From: Fennellomyces sp. T-0311
Taxonomy: Eukaryota > Mucoromycota > Mucoromycetes > Mucorales > Lichtheimiaceae
Length of the DNA: 64,000 nt
Assembly (NCBI GenBank): GCA_025266875.1
Contig: JALLLT010000072.1
Coordinates: 23,501 to 87,500 of the forward strand
Reading direction: 5' to 3'
Shown here: positions 36,961-48,000 of the stretch, piece by piece
Numbering within the stretch: position 1 is the stretch's first letter
Layout of the letters: the number at the start of each line of letters is the position of its first letter
Program-made: the position numbers and the translations under genes
Notes under the pieces: model-generated
Database searches by the model: none
Seen by the model: only the letters and a program-made list of their open reading frames with translations
Told to the model about the DNA's origin: nothing

Positions 36961-37894
36961 ATGTCCGGTTTCGTAGCCAGTAGTGCCCCTGATTCTTCCA
37001 ATGGAATTGAAGCCAATTACAATGACACCCATCGACTCTTTTTACAAACCATGTTATCGCATCGGATACTTACGGAAGATCAAGCTCAAGATCTTTATGA
37101 CAAGATTTGCCAACTAACAAACAGTACGTCGCTTACAATGTTTTCTTGATCGACCATTCAAACTTACTTTAAAAGTCGAGCGCGAGGATTATGTCGAATT
37201 CATTTCTACCATCAATCATGAAATCAGTGACATTGACATGACATTGCGAAGAGCACGCGACGAACGCGATGGATCAGCAATTATTGCTTTGGTATGATTT
37301 CACCGTGACGATAACAAACGCGAACTAATAGCGTGTGGTTTCCAGGTCAATACAAAAGAGGACGAGGTGGCACAGATAGCAACGACATATACTCCAAGCG
37401 AAATCACGTATTTCCGTCAAATGGTAAGCCAACCGTGCTGATAAACAAAAAAGGAGACTGACTTGCTGCGATAGCTTGAATTAGCAGTGATGGCAGATGA
37501 TGAGAAGTACGCGGTTGGCTCCATGGTAGCATTACGGTTAGGCCAACAAATGAAGCCTCCGATTTCACAAAAGGATACACAAACATTGATTGATCGACTG
37601 GCAGAAGATGGTTGGATCTGTCTTACGCCTGATGGTTCATCCTATACCATCGATTCCAGAGGTGTCCTAGAGCTTCGGGATTATTTGCGTGAACAATACG
37701 GCGACGTTATCAGAAACTGTGATTTCTGCAAGGAGATTATCATGATGGGTGAACGATGTGAACGCCAGAACTGCCCCGTCCGTATCCACCGGCATTGTGC
37801 CGATGCTCACTTCCGGGACGGCCAGATGCAGTGTCCCACCTGTTCTTCTAGCTGGTCCAGAGGTAATACTTTTGGACTCGGTTTACCATTGTAA
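36961..37894 (+). CDS. NSE1: SMC5/6 complex subunit Nse1 (RING-like)
   Basis: Four exons, 36961-37123, 37176-37291, 37346-37423 and 37475-37894, give 258 residues. Nse1 pairs with Nse3 and Nse4 in the SMC5/6 complex, which protects replication forks and repairs DNA breaks. Tandem winged-helix regions are suggested by LFLQTMLSHRILTEDQAQDLY, the helical middle and DRLAEDGWICLTPDG. The C-terminus has the variant zinc-binding RING (about 199-242): CDFC, CERQNC, HRHC and CPTC. All four introns-exon joins keep phase, and introns are 51-54 nt. The 3' end lies only 65 bases from the convergent MPE1 gene, so the 3' UTRs probably overlap. Confidence 0.9.
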
Positions 37895-37959
37895 AATTTT
37901 GATGTGGTTGTTTTTTATATAAAAAGAAAAAGAGAGAGGGAGAGAGAAAGCCATATGTT

Positions 37960-39636
37960 CTACTGTCTTACGTATTCACGCACGTAACTATCGACACTCG
38001 CTCGTACATCCATGTTGGGAATGAGTCCATCCAGTCCGTTTGGAATTTGCTTTTGACAGTCCTGGCATGAAAAGTCGTTTTCTAGCAGAAATCCTCGGAT
38101 GCATTCGTCGCAAAAACTTGCACCGCAGCATGGTGTAATAGTCGCTTCACGAAACAAGCCTTCGCATATCGGGCATTGGAGATGGGACGGCACCGGGATT
38201 TGGTCAAAGAGGTCAAGTAGATCACCAGCTGTTGCTGTACCCAAGTTGATGGTTGCGGCGGATTTAGCAACATGTTTGTCCCATGTTGATCTAAGGTTAT
38301 TATCATACGTTAATGTCCGCAGATAATATATGAGCAAGCACTTACGAATCTGCTTGAGCCACCACGAGATCACCCTTGGGGGTCACCATAAGACCTCCTG
38401 TGCCTGACTTGACGGCATTCTTGGGCTCTTCAATGACTTTGAGGAAGCTTCTTGGAATACCGGTTGTCCGCTTTATCCTTGGATGTTTGTCGAACTCTTT
38501 GTCGCCGTTGGTAGGACACTGGTTTATATAATGACCTGCAAATCCCGATAGATTAACGCCTGCGCAGTCCGGGGACATGAGGGTTACCTTTTTGACCGCA
38601 GCGATAACAGACATAGGTTGGAGGAGGTATACGTTGGGGTTGCTGCTGAGGTTGCTGGCCATTTTCTCCAGTGTTGTCACCGGCGGGGGCACCTCGTTGG
38701 CTGCTATGGTAGCCACCTCGACCACGTCGCCATTCGCTTCCCCGGGGCTGAAATGGAATGTATTGTTGTCTGTATAGTGGAACGTGTGTGAGACGTGTTC
38801 AACATAGTGGCAAGCTGCTGATGGATTTCTTTTGCGAGACAACAAAAAGGTACACGTTGACATGAAAGGGTATAAACAGAAAGTGTATTATTTTTTCTTC
38901 TCACATAATCAAAGAAAAAAATGAAACAGATGACACACCACGCACGCACGCACGCTCTCTCGCTCTTCTCTAATCTTTGTCGCGGAAAAAGTAAAACGAA
39001 GAAAAAGAAACTTACTCTGCGAGTTTTTCTTGCATGGCGCCCCATTGATCCGTGGTTTGCTGAAACATGGCCTGAATACGCGCTTCTTCTGAATCATCGC
39101 TCGGTGCTGGTGCCGCGTTTTGTGCTTCCTCTTGCTGTTGCTGTTGCTGTTTCCGGTATTGAGGTGCGTTCAACACCATGTTTCGACCACCCGACCCACC
39201 GCCAGACCCAAACCGCTCAGCCGCCGGTCCCGGTGGCCCCTTCATCATACCCATTCCACTGGATCCCATTCCTTTGCCATCCGCAGGCAACGCCCCTAAT
39301 ACGTAACGTTGTGCTGTTCCTTTACCGGGTCGCGATGCTGGTAATCGACGTACTATAATCGACGTATTTCTAGGTACAACAAAGACATCATCCTTGTACT
39401 CTAACGTGCACACAAAAAAGGTTGGACAATGGTTACCCATCTAATGGCGTTTGCTTTCTACCTTCATCGGTTTGAGCATTATAAATGGCCAGATCGAAAT
39501 CAGTTCCTTTGCCTAGCTTCTTGGCTCGAATGATTTCACGTTTGACATCAAATACAGTGGCGCCGGGTCCGTCAAATGTAAACACATCATAATCGGAATC
39601 TTTGGCTGCTTTAAATTTGTAATATATAACTGACAT
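37960..39636 (-). CDS. MPE1: Cleavage/polyadenylation factor subunit Mpe1 (RBBP6 family)
   Basis: Five exons: 39636-39462, 39400-39016, 38769-38588, 38535-38346 and 38290-37960, 420 residues, close to yeast Mpe1. The three hallmark domains appear in order: the ubiquitin-like DWNN domain (1-75, starting MSVIYYKFKAAKDSDYD), a CCHC zinc knuckle (241-254, CYRCGQKGHYINQC) followed by RIKRTTGIPRSFL, and a RING/U-box (about 350-390, CPICEGLF...CCGASFC). Mpe1 joins the nuclear CPF complex and helps 3'-end cleavage and poly(A) addition. The knuckle reads in frame only if exon 3 starts at 38769. That leaves a 246-nt intron, far longer than the others here; it contains a GTGC repeat and could hide a small alternative exon. 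Confidence 0.92.
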
Positions 39637-39733
39637 TGCGAAAAAGAGGTGTGCGTGTGTGTGATAGAACTTGCACCTGCAGAAAAAATTATTTTTTTGC
39701 GTGGGTTTTCCCAATTTACTACCGCCCAGAGAG

Positions 39734-40372
39734 CTATTCAGTTTTCGTCTTGCCATCCTCCAACATGTATCCAAACAGCCATCCTGGACCTGTGAACGAT
39801 AACGTGAGCATCACTCCCGCAAGGTGTTGCCGCTGAATAGGATCCATCTCCCACACCTGCTCGATAAGCAGTGGCGTTGCGAATCGAAACTGGACATGGA
39901 GAAGCAATATCAGCGCATTCACCAGCAGCGTTCGTCGGTCTTTGGCGGCGTACGCTGTACATGCAACACATAGCAGCCCTTCCACGAAGAACGTGAATTC
40001 CGGATACGTTCCATACAATCCTGTACCGCCAATGACATGTTTGCTGAAAGGATCCAGGACTATATCCGCGTTATGCACCAACCAATCCAGGAAAAAATGG
40101 GAAAGTGATGCAATGAAGCCAGGAAAGCCGAATCCTGCGCCGTAAATAGAAGAGAGCAAGAGCACGCCGAGTAAACTATGTGTATAGTCGCAGTATATGT
40201 CGACACCCATTAGTCCGCCATTGGGATTTTTGACAATTCCTTCCAATCCAAAGTATGCAACAATCCCATGCACAATGTCCGGAAACACAACGCCAAAACT
40301 AAAGACGTAAGGTGAGAACGAGGGATAGCTTCGTTGGAGAACAGTGGTAAGCGCAAAGTGTCCAGCGTACAT
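39734..40372 (-). CDS. YdjM-like multi-pass membrane protein, copy A
   Basis: An intronless gene of about 212 residues. The start at 40372 is the first in-frame ATG; the open frame extends 21 codons further upstream without one. Several hydrophobic helices alternate with conserved polar residues: GHFALT, PDIVHG, CDYTHSLLG and SHFFLDWLVH. The His, Asp, HS and H-x3-D pattern resembles the PF04307 YdjM-like family, which in bacteria is thought to be inner-membrane metal-dependent hydrolases. The match is by motif only, and the reaction is unknown. It is the first of four same-strand paralogues (40498, 42044, 44420) and the most diverged in sequence. Confidence 0.7.
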   Translation of the reverse strand: MYAGHFALTTVLQRSYPSFSPYVFSFGVVFPDIVHGIVAYFGLEGIVKNPNGGLMGVDIYCDYTHSLLGVLLLSSIYGAGFGFPGFIASLSHFFLDWLVHNADIVLDPFSKHVIGGTGLYGTYPEFTFFVEGLLCVACTAYAAKDRRTLLVNALILLLHVQFRFATPLLIEQVWEMDPIQRQHLAGVMLTLSFTGPGWLFGYMLEDGKTKTE

Positions 40373-40497
40373 GACGATAAAGGCACAAAGAAAACATCTC
40401 TCTTTTACCGTAACTATGGCTTTTATCGTCGCCACACCATAAACACGTGAAAGCCTATCTTGTAAAGCGTTCTCTTTATTCTAAAAGTAATCAAAAG

Positions 40498-41229
40498 CTA
40501 TTCAGCCTTCTTGTACTTGCTACGATCGGCACGGTCCAACGCGTATCCCATCAATAGCCCTGGAAGCAGAAATAAAGCGGTAACGATAACACTTGTTAAT
40601 CGTTGACGGGTGATATCATCTTGAGACAAGATGTACGCATACAGTTGTGGGACTGTTGAAGGAGCCATGAGATGGGAAACGAAAACTGCAATGCTTGCTC
40701 CAAGTGACCAAGCATCTTTGGGAGCGTAAATACCCGCTGCGAGACATAGGAGACCTTCCAAGACAAACGATCCGGTAGGATAGCTATCCCACAAGCCAGT
40801 ACCACCGACAACTATCTTGCTAAATGGATCGAAAAACAGATCCGATGTATGCACGATCCAATCGGTAACAAAATGAGACCATGCCGCGATAAATCCTGGA
40901 ATCAATGACCCTGTGGCATATCCGTATACAGTAGAAAGCAAGAGTGACCCAACCAAGCTATGTGTGTAATCGCATCGAAGTCCAACATTGCCAAGAGGAC
41001 CATGTGGGACATCTTGGCGTTTATAGAACCCTTCCAATCCGTTCCAGGCAAGTAAGCCAAATGCAATATCTAAAAATCCCACACCCACACATAGTATGTA
41101 GGGAGATGTGGTAGGAAACCATTGTCGAAAGACAAGAGCTAGTGAGAAATGACCAGAGTACATGATTATTGTGAGAAAGAGTGCGGATATAGTAAAAAAA
41201 AATGGGTTATTGGAAGTTTGTTTTATCAT
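40498..41229 (-). CDS. YdjM-like multi-pass membrane protein, copy B
   Basis: An intronless gene of 243 residues with an ATG at 41229 and a hydrophobic first helix (FFFTISALFLTIIMYSGHF). Conserved positions match the other copies: GHFSLAL, LDIAFG, CDYTHSLVGSLL and SHFVTDWIVHTSD, then GGTGLWDSYPTGSF. It has five to six likely membrane helices and ends in a basic tail (DRADRSKYKKAE). About 125 bases separate it from copy A downstream, consistent with tandem duplication. The function is unknown; the putative metal-binding His/Asp set is intact, so it is probably active if the family is enzymatic. Confidence 0.72.
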   Translation of the reverse strand: MIKQTSNNPFFFTISALFLTIIMYSGHFSLALVFRQWFPTTSPYILCVGVGFLDIAFGLLAWNGLEGFYKRQDVPHGPLGNVGLRCDYTHSLVGSLLLSTVYGYATGSLIPGFIAAWSHFVTDWIVHTSDLFFDPFSKIVVGGTGLWDSYPTGSFVLEGLLCLAAGIYAPKDAWSLGASIAVFVSHLMAPSTVPQLYAYILSQDDITRQRLTSVIVTALFLLPGLLMGYALDRADRSKYKKAE

Positions 41230-42043
41230 TATTTGGCCACTTTATATGAACAGTTTTCCTTCTTCCGTTTTGAGTATTGTCAGCTGCCCAAGCTGCAACG
41301 AATGCCGAGCCTTTAATCGGCACAATTTACGTCCGGCGCAGCACGATGATTACTGCATTAGGTTGAAGAAATGCGTACGAGATGGGAGAAACAGGAAAGA
41401 ATGACTCACCCATGCCATTAATAAAATTACGCGAAAGCTACGGCTGCGCGTTCTGTTTCCATTTAATCCAAGTAGGTTAACAGCTTTCTTATATCTACTC
41501 ATTATCTATAGAGAATAGTTTGTGATATGGTACATAGAGACAACATTAATGCTTCATATATATGCACCAAGTGATTTGTGTCACTATATTACGATGGAAA
41601 ATGATCTGCCAAGCACAACTACACACGTACTCTCCAAAACAGATATTTGCCCAGACTTGGCTGATCTGGCATGCTCATCTTGGAAGAAATTCGCCATATT
41701 CAGAAAAAAAAGGACACACTGTATCGTATAGGAGAATTAGTCGAATCTCGGCAGTCAAAGGCACAGTAGCATCTATTCACTTGAAAACGAACGCGTTCCA
41801 TGAAAAATTTTGGTAACGCGGCTGTTTCTACATTTTTAACGTTTCTGGCACTTGTATGTTTTCTTCGAAAACTATCTCACAATGCCATCCACAACATACC
41901 TCGACCGTGCGTATTAGAATAGGATCGATCCATACGTGAGCCTGACATGGCTTTAAAGGAGGAAGATCAGTAAAAACATATATGAGATATATTGCTTATA
42001 ATGTAAATAAATTATATTCTTGCTTTATTCGAAAAAAATATAA
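41230..42043. other. Spacer in the tandem array
   Basis: AT-rich DNA upstream of copy B. Short plus-strand frames at 41522-41816 show no similarity to the array members or to any domain. Confidence 0.5.
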
Positions 42044-42700
42044 CTATTCAATGGGCTGAAATGTTTGACGAGTCGCACGATGTAAAACATAAGTCATTAA
42101 CAATGCTGGGAGAATGAGCATGAGTGGGAGCAAGGCGGTTGTCACGTACCCGTGTGTTGTTTCATCCAAGGACAACATAAATTCGTACGCTTGATTATTA
42201 GAAGAGGGAGAAGTGAGATGTAAAAGGAGCATCGCAATGCTTGTTCCTAGCGTCCAAGGATCTTTGGGCGAGTAGGTGACCCGTCCCGAGTATCAGTAGA
42301 GTTTCCAAGACAAACGCGCCAGTACGAGTCTTATCCCATAACCCTGCACCACCGACAACCAACTTGGTACACGGATTCAGATACATATCCGACCGATGGA
42401 CAAACCAATCCAAGACAAAGTGTGGCCATGATGCAATGAATCCAGGCATCAACTATCCAGTAGCATATCCGTACAAGCCAGGAAGTAACCCAACCAATCT
42501 ATGAGTGTAATCGCATCATAAACCGATAGTACCATAAGGGATGGAAGGAACATCCACCTTGTAAAGTCCTTCTAAGCCGGTCCAGGCAACCAGGTCAGAT
42601 ATGATGTCCCAAATCCCACACCTATACATAATATATAGGGTGAACTAGACGGAGACTATTTATGCAGGATAAGCGCAAAGCCAAAATGGCCAGAAAACAT
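42044..42700 (-). pseudogene. YdjM-like membrane protein, dead copy C
   Basis: The minus strand keeps clear similarity to copy D in pieces: SGHFGFALIL near the start, PGFIASWPHFVLDWFVHRSD and VVGGAGLWDKTRTGAFVLETL in the middle, and a C-terminal stretch ending QPIE. The pieces lie in more than one frame, with stop codons and shifts between them (for example a TAG soon after FALILHK). In the region matching THSLVG the serine is changed, giving THRLVG, so a putative active-site residue is lost as well. It cannot make a full-length product. Confidence 0.8.
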
Positions 42701-44419
42701 GGTTGTGGTGAGAAAAAAAAGCACTGTGCGCGTTTACATTGACGTTGAGAATGGCTTATAAATACATGTTTTGTCTTGATCGAATTTTTTTGGTACATTG
42801 GCTCCTTTTCAGATGTAACAGCTGACCTAGGTTACAATGTATATCAAAATTTGGGCCTACTGTTATGTACCATAGTTTCCCCGCGCAGCCAAATGATTTC
42901 CCAGAAAAGGTGTACAAGATACGTACGTAGCATATGACTCAATTATTCCTATCTCTGTAGGATAATATGAACGCCGTGGCTGCGCGCTTTGCATATTAAC
43001 AAAAGATGAGTTTTAATATTTATCAAATGTGATGCACGAGAACAATAGCAATGTTATTGGTACATAGGATGACTAGTTCAAGTTACTACTGTAGTGGAAG
43101 ATGGGCTATACCTGCCGACCAAATGGTGCAATTACTTGAGGATATTTTGCCCAGCCTCAGATCGAATTTCGACAGTGGTAGTAGTATACTTATTTACAAA
43201 AAGGGTCGCCATGGGGTAAAAAGGATTATATTATACCTTACAGAAACCAACTAACGTGTGAAGCGCTACTAGCATTTATTTTCTTTAGCTCGTCTCTTTT
43301 TTGCTGTAATTATTGCTTGTAAGTGCATTGGAATTGACTGTTTGACTTTTTTTTCACTTCCTCCCAACAAAATTAGTAGTTACATTATACATGTCAAGCG
43401 TGGATGTTGGAAGGTACAAAGCTCCATTGTGTCATCAAATCGTCACGCTTAAAGTTGCTGTATGCTATACCCGGAGATGTCTTTGGGTAGTGACAAAAAG
43501 ATTGATGCAATGGTTGAAAAAGGAAAAACTGGTGTTTGAAAGGGATAACATAGTGCTTGCTCTTAACACTCAAAGATCCTTGGTGCGTAGATGATGATTA
43601 CTTCGGCAGACCGTCAACCTTTACAGATGAAATGTTCTTGATGCATAGAATGCGAAATTCCTAAAGATCTCAAAATCTTCCATAAAAGGAATAAAATCTA
43701 ACTTTTCAGCTATGGCTGGGTGAAACCTACCTCGCAACCAAACAATGAATTCGCTACGTGCGACCATGAAAGAACACTAGATCACGGGATTCTCATCATG
43801 CGTGTTGTACAGCAACAGTAACTGACATCTGTGTTCTGTAAATTCTCTCTTTCACCCCTTTTACTAGTCCTTGCATACCTTACTATTCCTGCAAATATTC
43901 ATTGTATCTCTGTATGGTCGGGCCTCTCCTTATGCAAGGTCAAGCATCCTTGCATCAACATTTGTGCTTTTCCATTTTAGTTTCAAACGGCTCGGAAAAT
44001 GCCGTCTGTTCTGTCCGTTACACTTTCCAAAAGTTCGGGACATCATCTTGCATTACTTTTTTCCTATCAAGCCCAACACTCATTTTCCTACGTAATATAA
44101 GGTTCCGAGTCGCATAATCATCGGAAAAGGTGTTCAATTTATTTCATTTCTTCCCCCACAGCTAACGTACCTGGAGGTTACCAAATTTTACTATAGTATC
44201 AGCACTAGCCATAAGCAGTAAATAATATAGTATTTTTCAAAATACTTGGACACGTCTTGTCCAACCATGCAAGTGCTGTCTGGAATGATGTGTATGAATA
44301 CCATAGCTTTTTCTCGAGGGGTACAATTCATCCTTCCCCTCAAAAAAAAACATTGATAAAAGTTCTTAAGAATATCCATTTATTTACATAAAGTACAGAA
44401 ATAAACATAAGAAAGTGAA
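42701..44419. other. Spacer in the tandem array with a possible fragment
   Basis: No intact gene. At 43555-43590 about 28 of 37 bases match 44615-44651 of copy D (the region coding for YAPKDPWTLGT), which hints at a fifth, almost erased copy. Frames at 43391-43594 and 43871-44117 are otherwise unsupported. Confidence 0.35.
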
Positions 44420-45082
44420 TTACTCGATAGCTTGGTGAGAGCGACGCCTTGCGCGGGTCAAAGACCATCCCATCAGTACACCAGGAAGCAAGAACATGCT
44501 CAGACCGAGGATAGGGGTCAAATAACGACGAGTGGATTCATCGAGACCCAGGATATACTCGTACAAGTCAGGGGTAGAGTTTGGGGAAGTAACTTGGGAA
44601 AGGAAAAGAAGAATGCTTGTTCCCAATGTCCAAGGATCCTTTGGTGCGTAGAGACCAGCTCCCAAACATAAAAGAGTTTCCAGGGCAAAGGCTCCAGTAG
44701 GAGATTTATCCCACAATCCGGCACCTCCCACAACCAATTGGGTAATTGGATCCAAGAACATATCCGATCGATGGACAATCCAATCCAAGATGAAGTGAGA
44801 CCAGGATGCAACAAATCCAGGTACCAAAGCGCCTGTAGCATAGCCGTACGCGCCAGAAATTAAGAGCGATCCTACCAAACTATGGCTGAATGGGCAGTGA
44901 AGTCCAATGGTTCCATACGGACTGGGAGGAACGTCAGGGCGATAGAATCCTTCGTAACCGGTAACGGCAACGACACCGAAGACAACATCCATAACGCCAA
45001 CACCGACGCTAATAATGTATGGTGAAGTGTTTGGAAACTTCTTGCACAAGATAAGAGCCAATGCGTAATGTCCGTTATACAT
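44420..45082 (-). CDS. YdjM-like multi-pass membrane protein, copy D
   Basis: An intronless gene of 220 residues. The ATG at 45082 is the first in the frame; an extra 15 codons upstream begin with GTG and were not used. Motifs match the array: MYNGHYALALIL, MDVVFG, CPFSHSLVGSLL, SWSHFILDWIVHRSD and VVGGAGLWDKSPTGAF. Here the Asp-Tyr before the HS motif is replaced by Pro-Phe, while the HS itself is kept. Codon use is GC-richer than the flanks, and the frame is clean, so it looks functional. It is the closest relative of dead copy C, which suggests the two arose from a later duplication than A and B. Confidence 0.72.
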   Translation of the reverse strand: MYNGHYALALILCKKFPNTSPYIISVGVGVMDVVFGVVAVTGYEGFYRPDVPPSPYGTIGLHCPFSHSLVGSLLISGAYGYATGALVPGFVASWSHFILDWIVHRSDMFLDPITQLVVGGAGLWDKSPTGAFALETLLCLGAGLYAPKDPWTLGTSILLFLSQVTSPNSTPDLYEYILGLDESTRRYLTPILGLSMFLLPGVLMGWSLTRARRRSHQAIE

Positions 45083-48000
45083 GTTTGTACAGAGAGAAAA
45101 GATAAATAACAATTGTTGGATCGTCACTTATTATCAAGAAGAACTATTTATATGAGCGTTCGTATTTGTCATCCTATGGATTATATTTATCGGCAGGTCA
45201 CCTGATCGCTTACTAATATAGTGTCGAGAACCCTTTGGGATACGCAATTTTGGCGTTCCGAGAAATGTCTGTCGCAAATATTCGCAAACCATCAATTTAA
45301 GCTTTTGCCACTGCTGCATTGGCTTTACAATCGACCTACAATACACTACTGCCTGCTAATAGTAGCTCAATTTAGTGAAAAACGCCATTTTCGGAACTTG
45401 GTTTCGACCAATATCCTACAGCTGCAGCCGTCGGTTACGAAGTAATTTTTTCCTTCCACTTCTATTACAAAACGTGCGATAACGTTGCGGTTTGTTTATG
45501 TTACGAATATGCTCTTGTATGGTAAATAATGACTTTGCTGTGTAGCAGATTACCAGCGAGAAAGATTTCTCTGCAGCAAAAAGCGGTCTCTGGGTATACT
45601 ATAGTGGTACTGAAGCACACACACAATGCATTGCGACGTAGTTGTTAGATGCACTATCTCATGTTTGTAATTAAATCATGTTCTTGCAATATATATTTAT
45701 CATGTAAACGTCGCTGCTTTGGAAAGTCGACAGAGATATGTCAACTACTAGTACAATTAGCTAGAAACTATGTACTACGCTTGTTAACATAATTAGCGTA
45801 TCATGTCCAACTGATTCCCTTTTATACTCTATATGTGTTTGCTGTCGCAAGTTCATTATGTCTGTTTAAATTTCTGCCATTGCCTTATCCACACAGCCGC
45901 CAGTCCTCCTCATCCAACCAGCAGTAAATTATGATACAGATATTCGCTTCAGGCAGTGGTTCTTCATCGTTGCGGCGGATGACGACGCTATCTAGTGTAA
46001 AACTGCAAATTCGAAAACTTTTGCGCGAGTCTAAAAAAAAGCTATATAACAGTTTCAACTCATACGTACCGCACGGGGGCGACCTAAGATCTATAGGAGC
46101 AGGTCCAATATCTCCCAGCAATAAATTATAACTTTTGAACTAACAGTTTTAACTTTATGTTGCAACCCGATATCTGATCTGTACAACGCCAGCGTCAAGT
46201 ACAGGACATTCCCGCGCGATAAACAAATTCCCTATATGGATTAAAATAACTTTTTGTACTTGAGTGCGCAATGAGAGGTGGTTCTGACTTGCAATCTTGT
46301 ATTAAAATACTCTTTTTATTTAGTAAACGTTAGCATCATACAGTCATTAGCTCCTTTGCGGCATTCTTTAGGCAATTGCAGCTCATTTTTTTGGTAGTAC
46401 TACTCTCTTTACCTTAGCACCAGGTTAGATATCATCTGTAGACTCTTTACACCTCTGGTTACTTGTGCCCTTGAAGTAATTTGATATGTAAGAATGGCGT
46501 CAAGCGCAAGAGACAGTGCGAGAAGGAGGATAAACGCAAGAAAATTTATGTCATACAAAATATGAATGACAGATCAATCGGAATCACGAAACAGCAGGGA
46601 AATACAGTAGTAGATGTGCTACTTTTCTTTAAAAAAAATCGGCCATATAAACTCGAACCAACATGAAGGAGGTTCCAAGAAATTGCATCGACAAACCGAC
46701 GTTCTTGATCGCCTAGGGGAATATGTTTTGTATAGACCGAGCAGAAACATTTGTCGCAATGTAATTGTCACGGGTCTTGTTCAGGGACAACAAACCGAGC
46801 AATTTGAGTTAAACGCATGTGGGAACAGGAGCAACCGACTAGTAAGAGCAACAAATACTCAAGCACTGAGGATGCTTTGGCTTGGGTGGCAAAGAAGGGA
46901 TCAAGAAAATTAAGCGGAGAAAACTTATTTCGACCTTGTTCTCCTTTACCACGTGAACACTATCCGTTCATCGCAGGCTTCTAGCATCAAATGATGTGCA
47001 TTGGTATACAAAAAACAGTATCAATAAAAAGAAGCAAGCACTGTTGTGCCACAGTTATTTTCTGTACTATTCAAAATTGCAAAAGCACAGAGCTTCTGGT
47101 ATATATTACCATGCTGTATCGATATTCAATTCCTTGACCACGCATAAAAAACGCATGTTCAACAGCCAGGCAGCGCTTTTCGAAAAAAAATGAGGCCCGA
47201 AAAAAATGTAGGAAAACTATGGCTTTTCGTGGTGTCTATATGAAAAAAAAAGAACCTCACATGCGTGACAGGGCAAAACCACTGAAGTTCAAGAAACAGA
47301 TGGTAGGTGTATGTCCAGAAGCAAAAAATTTTACCTGATATATCGATAATAAACAGGAACCCACAGGTGGTATAATGAAAGAATCTCAAATCTTTACAGA
47401 TTCATTCTATTTACGCAGGCATTAAAGAGCATAACGAACTGCACAAGTTCAATAAGCTTATTGACTATCTCTTCTTGCGTGTATCATTTAAAAGAGGAAC
47501 GTCACTACAAAATCTATCCTGCCCGCTTTTGATATCAGTCAAGTGCGAAGATTGTAATTTCACAGGAACCAAGCGAATATACAATATAGTTATAAGGCTA
47601 TTCCAGTGGAATTGATGAAAACATTTCAAAATGTTGAGACTACAGTAACCTGAGGCATTTAGCCCACACGACCAGTCATCCTGCTAAATGCATGGGACGC
47701 TCCTTACAGCAACCTTTCATCCCTTTACAACGTGACATTCGTTTAAAGTTGCTTCCCTCTGTTCGTGCCCACCTTAATTTTGTCGCAAGTTGCAAGCGTA
47801 AAGTTACTCATGTAGCGAAAACAACTGCTTTTCACTTCAGTATACTATCACTTATGGACAAAGTAAAATATCCACTCTATCCCAGACGTGTCATAGCAAG
47901 CAAGTCCCAGTGCGCTACTAGTGATTCCCTAGGGTAAATTTCCGGGATAGCGAATGTATAATGCAATTTTACATAGCAGCATCATTGATACAAGAGTTGA

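Noticed and set aside
38342..38863. 173-codon frame as a separate protein
   Set aside because: Its first part is the wrong frame upstream of the zinc knuckle; only its end belongs to the MPE1 exon.
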